DNA of 6,571 nt, from assembly GCA_900554385.1 (NCBI GenBank), contig USHE01000101.1, positions 1 to 6,571 on the forward strand, written 5' to 3'. This document shows positions 1-5,765 of this stretch, piece after piece. Every line of letters begins with the position of its first letter. Position 1 is the first letter of the stretch. The notes beneath the pieces are model-generated. The model made no database searches and was not told the DNA's origin. It saw only the letters and a list, made by a program, of their open reading frames with translations. Made by a program: the position numbers and the translations under genes. Origin of the DNA: an uncultured bacterium (lineage in GTDB: Bacteria; Cyanobacteriota; Vampirovibrionia; Gastranaerophilales; Gastranaerophilaceae).

Positions 1-239
1 GTTTCATGCTATTTTTATGCCAGTTATTATTGAATTTTCAAGGTGCATAGGCACATTTTAATGTGCGAAGTTTGAGTAATAAAATTAACAAAGACTTGTA
101 TGTGCTACATAGTCTTGTACAGCTGTAAGAAAGTAGTAAATTAATCAAGCCTGAAGAAACTACAGTAGCTCAGTATTAGAGGCAACGCAGGGGAAGAGTT
201 GTTGGTAAAAAAAACTATTTATAAGGAGGAAACGAAGAT
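1..239. other. Non-coding leader with hairpins upstream of the large broken gene
   Basis: No credible coding frame is seen here. Three small symmetric elements are visible. One is a 6-bp stem GCACAT/ATGTGC at 51-66 with loop TTTA. The second is a bulged stem AAGACT/AGTCTT at 91-116 enclosing ATGT/ACAT. The third is a perfect 10-bp palindrome TACAGCTGTA at 118-127, which could be an operator. A Shine-Dalgarno AAGGAGG lies at 223-229. A possible weak promoter is TTGTAC (115-120) with a 16-nt spacer to TAAATT (137-142), four matches of six in each box, so it is only a guess. I do not recognise a riboswitch class or a tRNA. Confidence 0.4.
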
Positions 240-1562
240 ATGGAAAACACAGCAGCAGAGGAAATGTATGATTTTACGAAAAATCGCAGAGAAAAAATCA
301 ATTTAGAACTGTCAAAAATAAGGTCATTATATGGCAGAGAGGATGTAGTTTATAGATTTAATGCTTACAAGAAAGCAAAAGATAAAGATGATATAGCACG
401 CAAAAAGGGAAGAAGTGGATATAGTGGACTTCCATCTGCAAGAATAGAACTTGAAAGCGCTTGTAAGTCTGTAGGAATTGAGAAAACACCTGATGAATTG
501 ATTAAAGATGATTCTGTAATTAAAACAATACATACCAGATCAGAAATAATAAGTGATCAATTTTTGCCAATATTGTATAAAGAATATAAAAACACTCCCA
601 TGACAAGTGACTATATGAACAGAATAATACATCGCCTGACAAAATCGGATACTTATATAAAAAAAGATGATGAAAACAGAACAATTATATTGAAAAAGTT
701 TGTTATGGGAGGCGGTAAAGGTTTCAAAACACTTAATACAGGAGAGATTATTGAATGGGCAGAAGAAAAAATGAATGCTAGCGAAAAGGAACAGTATGAT
801 TTACAGTCAGACAGTCAAAAGAAACTTGAGTTAGCTGTATCCAGAATAGATAATTCTATTTTTGATAGAAGTTTAACTCAAGCATTGAAACAAACAAAAT
901 GCCTTATTGAGAATTTTGACAAATATGTATTAATGTCCAAAGAAGGGAAAATAGTTGATTCTAATTCTAATGAAACAATTATAATTTCGGACATAATTTT
1001 GAAGGAAATAACGACCATTAAGCTGAAAAATCTTATGTGTAAACTGAGATTTGAATTTACAAATGTGAGTGTAATAGAAAATATTAAATTACTATATAAC
1101 ATATTTAATAACGACTATCCGGCAAATACAGTTGTAGAATTTATAGATTTTGTTGCTGCTCTTAATGTAGATTTCAAGAAACAGTTGCATTCATTATGCT
1201 ATATAAGCAGAGAGGGTAAAAAGAAAACATTAGAGGAAAGATATTGTGATGTTTTAAAGAAACGTATCCGTAAATTGATGTTATTGAATTTTTGTGAAGA
1301 TTTGGCAAATGGAGATTTTAAGAGTAATGGGGGTAACACAAGAAAATATTTGTATTATTTTGCCATTATGTTTGACATGTCAGAGGCCTTAAAAAAGAAC
1401 GATCATTATAATGAAGATACAAAGGAAGTGGAAACTGAGTTTGGAAAACGTGCTGACATGCAGGCGTATCTTTTTGAAGACTATTACAGTGACAACATTA
1501 TGAAGTTTTTATTAAATCGTAATGAAAGGGAAAAACACATTAAAAGTTTGCAAGGAAACTGA
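240..1562 (+). CDS. Hypothetical protein, 440 aa; N-terminal part of the interrupted gene
   Basis: The ATG at 240 follows a strong Shine-Dalgarno AAGGAGG (223-229) at a 10-nt spacing, so this is the most credible start of the whole locus and the only segment with a proper initiation site. The 440 residues are lysine- and glutamate-rich. Residues about 1-60 look like a basic helical N-terminus. A glycine-rich turn (MGGGKGF) lies near residues 158-164, and the part after about 200 is mostly amphipathic helix. I see no transmembrane segment, no Walker motif (GGGKG lacks the GxxxxGK spacing), no HExxH and no nuclease signature. It ends at TGA 1560-1562, but the frame continues as protein-like sequence, so the visible product is probably truncated. 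Function unknown. Confidence 0.6.
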   Translation: MENTAAEEMYDFTKNRREKINLELSKIRSLYGREDVVYRFNAYKKAKDKDDIARKKGRSGYSGLPSARIELESACKSVGIEKTPDELIKDDSVIKTIHTRSEIISDQFLPILYKEYKNTPMTSDYMNRIIHRLTKSDTYIKKDDENRTIILKKFVMGGGKGFKTLNTGEIIEWAEEKMNASEKEQYDLQSDSQKKLELAVSRIDNSIFDRSLTQALKQTKCLIENFDKYVLMSKEGKIVDSNSNETIIISDIILKEITTIKLKNLMCKLRFEFTNVSVIENIKLLYNIFNNDYPANTVVEFIDFVAALNVDFKKQLHSLCYISREGKKKTLEERYCDVLKKRIRKLMLLNFCEDLANGDFKSNGGNTRKYLYYFAIMFDMSEALKKNDHYNEDTKEVETEFGKRADMQAYLFEDYYSDNIMKFLLNRNEREKHIKSLQGN

Positions 1563-1575
1563 AAAGGAGAAGGCA

Positions 1576-1635
1576 ATGATTATGAGACGGAACCAAGAGG
1601 AGATGGTATTAATTATAAAAATTATGCTGAAATGA
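1576..1635 (+). other. Possible 19-codon ORF between segments 1 and 2, with its own Shine-Dalgarno
   Basis: Directly after the first stop, AAAAGGAG (1562-1569) stands 6 nt before an ATG at 1576 in a different frame. It encodes 19 residues beginning MIMRRNQEEM. Its TGA (1633-1635) overlaps the ATG at 1632 in the arrangement ATGA, as in translational coupling. If used, it could hand ribosomes to the segment starting at 1632, which otherwise has no Shine-Dalgarno. It may equally be chance, because the zero frame through the same bases reads as protein. Low confidence as a gene. Confidence 0.2.
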
Positions 1636-2258
1636 TATATTTGTACTTCTTATATAGGAAGGATTTGAACTTGACTCCCGGAGAAAGAATAGATATGGCT
1701 GAGAAGATAATAGCTAAATGCAGTAATAGCAAAGAGAAGATAACTCATCCGATAAAAGGTGGAGAGACTAATGATACTGTCGGGTATAAGAATTCATATA
1801 TGGAAAGTGTTTTGGATCGTGAACCATCGGAGGTTGGAAGTTATTTAATGAGTACTGAGTATGATTTTATGTTCAATGAGGGTAAATCTATAACGGCTAT
1901 ATCGTCCGAAGAGGTTTACGCACGTGATGCAATGGAAATATGGTCAGGAAGCTTAGAAGAAGAGTATGTAAAGAATGTTGATAGTAGCACATTAAAGCGA
2001 GAAATAAAAGATATAAAGGAGGCAGCTGAGTCAGATGAAGTTGCAGACAGGGTATTAGAGTTATCTAATATTAAATATTTCAAGGAAAATTCTATAGTTA
2101 AATGGAGTTTATCTGAAAAATTGAGAAAAAAATATACAGGCTCAAATGACAAAGAATTCTTCTTAATCATAGACTTAATAGAACAACGATTAAATAAAAG
2201 ATTCGTATGGTTAAGCAGTAGAAAAATTAACGAATTGGCGGAGCTTCTTACAATATAA
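1632..2258 (+). CDS. Hypothetical protein, 208 aa; middle part of the interrupted gene
   Basis: This segment is in the same frame as the 440-aa segment upstream. The ATG at 1632 has no Shine-Dalgarno and sits inside an apparently continuous helix: the codons just before it read NYKNYAE and lead smoothly into MIYLYFLYR. It is therefore more likely an internal methionine than a true start. The region is soluble and mostly helical. A charged stretch at about residues 115-145 (STLKREIKDIKEAAESDEV) looks coiled-coil-like. It ends at TAA 2256-2258, which one C-to-T change could have made from CAA (Gln). No family recognised. It is likely untranslated, or made only by re-initiation or read-through. 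Confidence 0.45.
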   Translation: MIYLYFLYRKDLNLTPGERIDMAEKIIAKCSNSKEKITHPIKGGETNDTVGYKNSYMESVLDREPSEVGSYLMSTEYDFMFNEGKSITAISSEEVYARDAMEIWSGSLEEEYVKNVDSSTLKREIKDIKEAAESDEVADRVLELSNIKYFKENSIVKWSLSEKLRKKYTGSNDKEFFLIIDLIEQRLNKRFVWLSSRKINELAELLTI

Positions 2259-2309
2259 TATGAAGATTCAAATAGCGATACATTTATTAGTGGGAAAGAA
2301 CTGCAAGCA

Positions 2310-2825
2310 ATGATTAGAAAAAAAACCGGAGGATTATACAATGGCTATTTATTTCAAGATGACGTTGAGATGCTTAAAAGTATAGGCTTGGATATCAAAT
2401 GGAAAAAAATAAAGAAGCCAAAGAAAGCCGCAGAAGACATTACCGAAGAAGAAAAAGTATATGCTCTTTGCGGAAGAGAGTATCAAAATGATAGCGAATT
2501 AGATGCTATAATAAAGAGCCTTAATATAAAACTGGATAAGACATTGCTTTGGGAAATTTTACTGGAGAGAATTGTAAAAAAACAAGATATTTCCAGATCT
2601 ACATTTATTGCAGTATATTATAATTATTATTTATGTTTTGAACTAGATAAAATAAGTGGGGTAGAAACATTCAAGGATATATATGACGATTTTAAAAATA
2701 AAATAGATATTGAGCTTGAAAAAGCTCGATTCCAACGAATGAGTGAAAAAAATATATTGGATTTGTATGTTTTAATTTCATTATGTGTATTTGTAGTTGA
2801 AAACGATGTTTTACAGTCTGAGTGA
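2310..2825 (+). CDS. Hypothetical protein, 171 aa; C-terminal part of the interrupted gene
   Basis: This is the third segment, again in the same frame. The ATG at 2310 has only a weak upstream purine run (GGGAAAG, about 12 nt away), and the codons before it (2259-2309) read as normal protein, so it is probably not a natural start. The segment has a lysine-rich patch (KWKKIKKPKKAAED) near residues 30-43, then helical sequence with a hydrophobic C-terminal stretch (LYVLISLCVFVV, about residues 151-162) that is short for a membrane span. It ends at TGA 2823-2825, but the frame continues plausibly for about 15 more codons up to the junction with the opposite-strand transferase fragment. Function unknown. 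Confidence 0.45.
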   Translation: MIRKKTGGLYNGYLFQDDVEMLKSIGLDIKWKKIKKPKKAAEDITEEEKVYALCGREYQNDSELDAIIKSLNIKLDKTLLWEILLERIVKKQDISRSTFIAVYYNYYLCFELDKISGVETFKDIYDDFKNKIDIELEKARFQRMSEKNILDLYVLISLCVFVVENDVLQSE

Positions 2826-2849
2826 CCAGAAATACCGCAGTTTTTCGCT

Positions 2850-3526
2850 TTAGTTCAGGATAGATATTGGATTCCCCATATAAACTATTCTCTTTCCATC
2901 TGCATTTTGACAATATTTTAATTTCGACTGACAATATTTATAGGTTTTAATACAATCGCAAAAAATATAATCTACAAAAGTAAGTAATTGTGTTGTAAAT
3001 GAAGTCCTAATCATTTCTTTCCCGTCAGCATAACTCGATCCATACGGAACATAACATACTCTTGAAATCTTTGATAAATTTGCAAATTTATATTCCATAG
3101 GATATTCTCTTTGGTAAGGTAAACCAAGAAAAATAAAATCGAATTTATAATCCTCCAGTCTTTTGAATTTCTTTTTTAGATCATCATATGAATTTATCAC
3201 TTCTGCACCATTAGCAATTTGCAAAGCAAATTTTAAATTTTGCTCAATAGTATTAACATTTATTTTATTTGTAGCATGGTCAAACCTCGGTAATACAAGT
3301 AATGTTACATCATATCTTGCATCTAAACACATATATTCAAAGATTGATTGCACCGATGGAAATATCTCTATCCTCTGAATAATAAAACACATTTTTACTT
3401 TTTCATTCATCGTATTGAAATTTTTTTTTTTTGAATTAATAAGCATAGTTTTAAAAAATAATATCCAGAATTATAAAAATAAATTTTTATTTTTTCCTTG
3501 ATTTTTCGAATAAATTTTTTGTTCAT
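2850..3526 (-). pseudogene. CDP-glycerol glycerophosphotransferase-like gene, frameshifted and C-terminally truncated
   Basis: The body (from MNEKVKMCFIIQRIEIFPSV at 3410) resembles the N-terminal half of CDP-glycerol glycerophosphotransferases (TagB/TagF-like), which polymerise polyol-phosphate chains on cell-envelope glycans at the membrane. Recognisable pieces are the opening FIIQRIEIFPS, LLVLPRFD, FDFIFLGLPYQREYP and RVCYVPYGSSY, ending at IVYMGNP, where family members usually continue as a G-x-P-[KR]-x-D-like motif. The C-terminal catalytic domain, some 150-200 residues, is missing. The better start is the ATG at 3526, preceded by GAGGAGAGAG (3536-3545). It gives MNKKFIRKIKEKIKIYF and onward, a basic amphipathic lead typical of the family, but stops after 39 codons. 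A run of 12 A (plus-strand T 3421-3432) separates the two frames, and 13 A would join them. The ATG at 3446 and the ATG at 3410 have no Shine-Dalgarno. Family assignment is by motif memory, without a search. Confidence 0.65.
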
Positions 3527-3547
3527 TATTTTTTACTCTCTCCTCAT

Positions 3548-3576
3548 ATAATATGTTTGTAAGCAAAAACTCGCAA
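3548..3576 (-). promoter_or_regulatory. Possible promoter of the truncated transferase gene
   Basis: On the minus strand TTGCGA (3576-3571) and TATTAT (3553-3548) are separated by 17 nt, matching sigma-A boxes at four and five of six positions. The start point would fall near 3541, leaving a very short leader that cuts into the Shine-Dalgarno, which weakens the call. The IS4-type element begins only about 20 bp upstream, so any more distal native promoter has been displaced. Confidence 0.3.
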
Positions 3577-3635
3577 ACTTATTCCTTTTATTTTATCAAC
3601 TATAAATGAGCAAATCCTAAATTTTGCACAAACTA

Positions 3636-3664
3636 AAGACACCCTCTGCTGAATGATGTATAAT
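3636..3664 (+). promoter_or_regulatory. Promoter of the IS4-type transposase
   Basis: AAGACA (3636-3641) and a consensus TATAAT (3659-3664) are 17 nt apart, and the start point would be near 3671. This places the TTG at 3664 outside the transcript and favours a start further in. The -10 box forms one arm of a perfect 14-bp inverted repeat whose other arm is at 3718-3731. Confidence 0.5.
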
Positions 3665-3731
3665 TGAAGTGCGACCATCAACCTACTCACGCAAACAAGG
3701 GGGTGCCTGTTGCAAACATTATACATCATTC
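3651..3731 (+). repeat. Inverted repeat spanning promoter -10 and transposase start
   Basis: GAATGATGTATAAT (3651-3664) and ATTATACATCATTC (3718-3731) are perfect 14-bp inverted repeats with a 53-nt spacer that contains the transposase Shine-Dalgarno AAGGGGGTG (3697-3705). RNA started at the element's own promoter (about 3671) would lack the first arm. Only read-through RNA from outside could form the full stem. This resembles the fold-back protection against external transcription known for IS10 and IS50. The structure is seen in the sequence; the function is inferred. Confidence 0.55.
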
Positions 3732-4887
3732 CAATAAAATTTACAATTACCTAAAAACTTTAAAACTTCATCATTTTTTGTCGGATATCTATCTCCAACA
3801 TGTAATGACCATTATTGTTTCTGTCTTTCTCCGTGGATACCGCGGTAAGACCGTTGACTTTTCTATTGTCAGCCAGCATCACAGAAAAACGGTAGCTTAT
3901 TTTCTGAATCATGGAAAATGGGACGATTCTGCATTGCAAAAAGCTCTGAAAAGCAGCATTGTCGAACTGATTTATCAGTAGGCCCGTTCTTCTGGCCAGC
4001 CTGTTTTCTGCATTGTAGATGATACAATTACTTCTCATGTCAAGCCCTCGTCACAGGCCCTGCATCCCATCGAAGCTGCGTATTTTCATCAATCGCACCT
4101 GAAAGGCCGGCAGGATTATGGACACCAGGTTGTTTCTGTTATGCTTTCCTGCAATGGAATCACATTGAACTATGCGGTCATCCTATACGATAAGACAAAA
4201 TCAAAAATTAAAATCGTACAGGATATCGCCGCGGAACTGCCGGAAGCCCCGGTGGTTTCCTACTTTCTCTGTGACAGCTGGTATACGTCCGTGGACATCA
4301 TGAAAAGCTTCCTGAAAAAAGGATTTTATACGATTGGTGCATTAAAAACCAACCGTATCCTTTATCCCATGGGCATCCGTCAGAAAGCCAGCGAACTTGC
4401 ACTTCATATGCGGAAAAGCGATCCAAATGTCAGCCTTGTGACCGTTGATAAAAGGAGATTTTACGTTTACCGTTACGAAGGAAATCTCAATAAGATTTCA
4501 AATGCAGTTGTTCTTCTGAGTTACCCTGAGGAATGCTTTGGGAATCCAAAGGCGCTGAGGGTATTTATTTCCACTGACGTGTCCCTGTCTACGCAGGAGA
4601 TTCTTGATTCGTATGCCAAACGCTGGTCGATCGAATTGTTTTTCCGGCAGAGTAAACAGAAGCTGGGGCTGGACAAATATCAGATCCGATCCAGCCAGGG
4701 AATCCAGCGTTACTGGTTGATCATGTCATTAACCCATTATCTGTGCTGCATGTTCAAAGGTAAATACTGCACATTTGAAGAAGGTTATTTTTACACCATC
4801 AAGTTAAAGAAAGAACGGATTACGGCCATTTATCGGTTGATCCAGCATGGAGCTTCGCTGAAGGATGTTTTAATGATTGCAGGGTGA
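3703..4887 (+). pseudogene. IS4-type DDE transposase with an in-frame amber stop
   Basis: The frame is open from 3664 to 4887 except for TAG at 3979-3981. Sequence on both sides reads as one transposase, so the upstream 92-105 residues and the downstream 301 residues belong together. The catalytic parts are intact. The first Asp is in VDDT (4015-4026) and the second in FLCDSWY (4273-4275). The glutamate lies in the IS4 signature Y-x2-R-x3-E-x6-K, seen as YAKRWSIELFFRQSK (Y at 4612, E at 4633). The enzyme would cut and join the element's inverted ends using two metal ions. TAG could derive from CAG (Gln) by one C-to-T change. Start uncertain: GTG 3703 lies inside the purine-rich Shine-Dalgarno, TTG 3664 lies in the -10 box, and no ATG is nearby. 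The part after the stop could restart at ATG 4141 but would lack the first Asp. Exact IS subgroup not identified. Confidence 0.8.
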
Positions 4888-4958
4888 TTTTGTGCAATTT
4901 TCGTTATTTGCTCATTTATAGTTTCTAATATAATGAATTATTTTGTACTCTAGTTAGC

Positions 4959-4981
4959 AACCACCAGTTCAACTGGTGGTT
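4959..4981 (-). repeat. Right-end hairpin of the IS200-type element
   Basis: AACCACCAGTT and AACTGGTGGTT are perfect inverted arms around a single C (a realistic loop would open the central bases). It lies downstream of tnpA, the position of the subterminal hairpin that TnpA binds as single-stranded DNA in IS200/IS605 elements. It may also help end transcription. Confidence 0.65.
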
Positions 4982-4987
4982 TATTAT

Positions 4988-5067
4988 TAGCCCTCCAAAG
5001 GGCTATTGTTACTGCTCGCCCCAAAGGGCGGTATCGCAAGCACTTTTGCTGGCCCGCTATAAAGCGG
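4988..5067 (-). repeat. Row of GC-rich mini-hairpins at the 3' end of tnpA
   Basis: Three short perfect stems follow one another: TAGCCC/GGGCTA (4988-5005), CGCCC/GGGCG (5017-5030) and CCGC/GCGG (5054-5067). A weaker AGCA/TGCT (5039-5050) lies between the last two. On the tnpA-sense strand the first three have T-rich tips flanked by C and G runs. The last contains the tnpA stop codon. Their regular spacing suggests a structured 3' untranslated region or extended right end. No role is established here. Confidence 0.5.
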
Positions 5068-5485
5068 TACTACTCGAATCTTCTCGTCTCGATTCTTCTG
5101 CTTGCTCTTTTATATACTTTTGAACTGCTTCATCTGTTATATTGCCAATCGTTTCAACATAATATCCTCTAGCCCAAAACGCTTTATCCCATTTACTTTG
5201 CAACTCAGGATGCCTGTCATAAATCATTAATGTGCTTTTTCCTTTCAGATACCCCATAAAATCTGATACTCTGAGTTTTGGTGGAATTGCTACGCTTAAA
5301 TGTACATGATCTATACATACCGCTCCTGCAATTATCTCTACATTTTTATACTGGCATAAAGTTGCTATTATCTCTCGGACATCTCTGCGTATTCTCCCAT
5401 ACAATACCTTCTTTCGGTATTTAGGAATAAACACAATGTGATACTGGCATTTCCAACGAGTATGTGATAAACTTTTATTGTCCAT
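5057..5485 (-). CDS. tnpA: IS200/IS605-family TnpA transposase (HUH, Y1)
   Basis: The 142-residue protein has normal family length. It carries the HUH motif H60-V61-H62 in IDHVHLSV. The catalytic tyrosine is most likely Y124 in VQKYIKEQ, with Q128 four residues later as the third metal ligand, the spacing seen in IS608 TnpA (Y127/Q131). The opening WKCQYHIVFIPKYRKK and the AFWARGYYVETIG block are also typical. The enzyme cuts and rejoins single-stranded DNA at the element ends through a 5'-phosphotyrosine link and works as a dimer. The start at 5485 (ATG) has a Shine-Dalgarno AAAGGAGG about 8 nt upstream. The C-terminus ends in a serine/arginine-rich tail. All visible key residues are intact, so this is the best candidate for an active protein in the window. 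Translation is probably held down by the stem at 5491-5549. Confidence 0.93.
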   Translation of the reverse strand: MDNKSLSHTRWKCQYHIVFIPKYRKKVLYGRIRRDVREIIATLCQYKNVEIIAGAVCIDHVHLSVAIPPKLRVSDFMGYLKGKSTLMIYDRHPELQSKWDKAFWARGYYVETIGNITDEAVQKYIKEQAEESRREDSSSTAL

Positions 5486-5490
5486 TTGGA

Positions 5491-5549
5491 CCGCCTCCTT
5501 TGATTTTGAGTTTGGCTTGCGACACCATTCTCATTCTATCACAGGAGGC
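5491..5549 (-). promoter_or_regulatory. Stem that sequesters the tnpA ribosome binding site
   Basis: In the tnpA transcript GCCTCCTGTGA (5549-5539) can pair with TCAAAGGAGGC (5503-5493), ten pairs of eleven, which fully hides the Shine-Dalgarno. IS200 of Salmonella is known to use such a stem to limit transposase translation, together with a terminator-like hairpin at the left end. The sequence shows the same arrangement here; its effect is inferred. Confidence 0.65.
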
Positions 5550-5589
5550 TTTATTTTGTTATCCTCACCACTTCCGACTACTCTATTCT

Positions 5590-5606
5590 CCCCAGCATAG
5601 CTGGGG
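5590..5606 (-). repeat. Left-end hairpin of the IS200-type element
   Basis: CCCCAGC-ATA-GCTGGGG forms a perfect 7-bp stem 105 nt upstream of the tnpA start. It fits the left-end hairpin recognised by TnpA. As an RNA it could also act as a barrier to transcription entering from outside. A short T run (TTTT, 5615-5618) follows on the plus strand. Confidence 0.6.
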
Positions 5607-5612
5607 GATTAG

Positions 5613-5765
5613 ACTTTTCATTTATCATTTATTGTTCCCACAAATAGAGCCAAACCAGAGCCATTTGATAAAACAAATGCCGGAAGCCCGCATAAATACA
5701 GGCTTTCGGCATTTTAATCTGTTATTCAAACTCGCTCCTGTTAGATGTTTTCTAAACAGATTTGC
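5613..5765. other. Non-coding spacer between the IS200-type element and the small ORF
   Basis: I see no gene here. Contents are the terminator-like hairpin at 5677-5716, an overlapping alternative stem CATTTG/CAAATG (5662-5679), and a weak repeat CTGTT/AACAG (5737-5758). The frame open on the plus strand across this region has no family resemblance and no good ribosome binding site. Confidence 0.5.
5677..5716. terminator. Bidirectional rho-independent terminator-like hairpin
   Basis: ATGCCGGAAGCC (5677-5688) pairs with GGCTTTCGGCAT (5701-5712), 11 Watson-Crick pairs of 12 plus one G-U, with a 12-nt loop. On the plus strand it is followed by TTTTAAT, and on the minus strand by TTGTTTTAT. On the minus strand it would end transcription of the peptidase/small-ORF unit. 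The stem CATTTG/CAAATG (5662-5679) overlaps its base and is incompatible with it. Confidence 0.6.

Larger units (their letters stand above)
240..2870 (+). pseudogene. Large unrecognised gene interrupted by in-frame stop codons
   Basis: Three apparent ORFs (240-1562, 1632-2258, 2310-2825) share one reading frame. Between them the frame is closed only by TGA at 1560-1562 and TAA at 2256-2258. The intervening codons read as normal protein with the same AT-rich third positions: KGEGNDYETEPRGDGINY after the first stop and YEDSNSDTFISGKELQA after the second. After the TGA at 2823 the frame again reads plausibly as PEIPQFFALVQDRYW until about 2870, where the opposite-strand transferase fragment begins. 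No frameshift is needed over about 2.6 kb. I infer one ancestral gene of at least 875 codons, recently inactivated by nonsense changes and probably cut at its 3' end. The product would be soluble, charged and largely helical, with no signal peptide or membrane segment. I do not recognise a domain or motif, so no function is offered. The alternative is three separate proteins made by re-initiation; the frame continuity argues against it. Confidence 0.7.
3598..4923 (+). mobile_element. IS4-type insertion sequence with inverted ends
   Basis: The left end AACTATAAATGAGCAAAT (3598-3615) is repeated perfectly inverted at the right end (4906-4923). The imperfect repeat continues inward to a shared GCACAAA, giving 27 matches of 34 counted from the CTATAA. 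The element is about 1.33 kb and contains one transposase gene spanning most of it. Base composition is richer in GC than the AT-rich flanks, which fits import. I see no clear target-site duplication: flanks are ATTTTATC on the left and TCTAATAT on the right. It may have been lost by rearrangement, or the ends may be off by a few bases. The transposase has one in-frame stop, so this copy is probably not autonomous, but its ends could be acted on by a related transposase. Confidence 0.8.
4951..5612 (-). mobile_element. IS200/IS605-type element carrying only tnpA
   Basis: A single HUH/Y1 transposase gene is flanked by end hairpins instead of inverted repeats, as in IS200. On the plus-strand left, which is the element's right end, there is an 11-bp stem AACCACCAGTT/AACTGGTGGTT (4959-4981). 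On the plus-strand right, the element's left end, there is a 7-bp stem CCCCAGC/GCTGGGG (5590-5606) with loop ATA. Total length of about 660 bp is usual for IS200-like elements. No tnpB is present. The exact cleavage points and target tetranucleotide cannot be fixed from one copy. It sits only about 28 bp from the IS4-type right end. Confidence 0.8.

Noticed and set aside
709..729. GGGKG as a P-loop NTPase motif
   Set aside because: It does not match GxxxxGK[ST] and lacks the surrounding beta-strand pattern.
1560..1562. Selenocysteine at the TGA
   Set aside because: No selenoprotein family is recognised, no convincing SECIS-like stem directly follows, and the other interruptions include TAA and TAG, which selenocysteine does not use.
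1916..2341. Minus-strand frame of 141 codons
   Set aside because: It is a shadow opposite the middle segment of the large gene, Ser/Leu/Phe-rich as expected from antisense of AT-rich coding DNA.
2328..2385. Short ORF at ATG 2341 after GGAGG
   Set aside because: It is only 14 codons in a frame different from the well-supported coding frame; the GGAGG is part of codons for Lys-Thr-Gly-Gly.
240..4887. Alternative genetic code with a reassigned stop
   Set aside because: All three stop codons occur as interruptions and all three also end plausible genes in the window, so no single reassignment fits.
4988..5067. CRISPR array or TnpB guide RNA
   Set aside because: The stems differ in sequence, there are no repeats of constant length with spacers, and no cas gene or tnpB is present.
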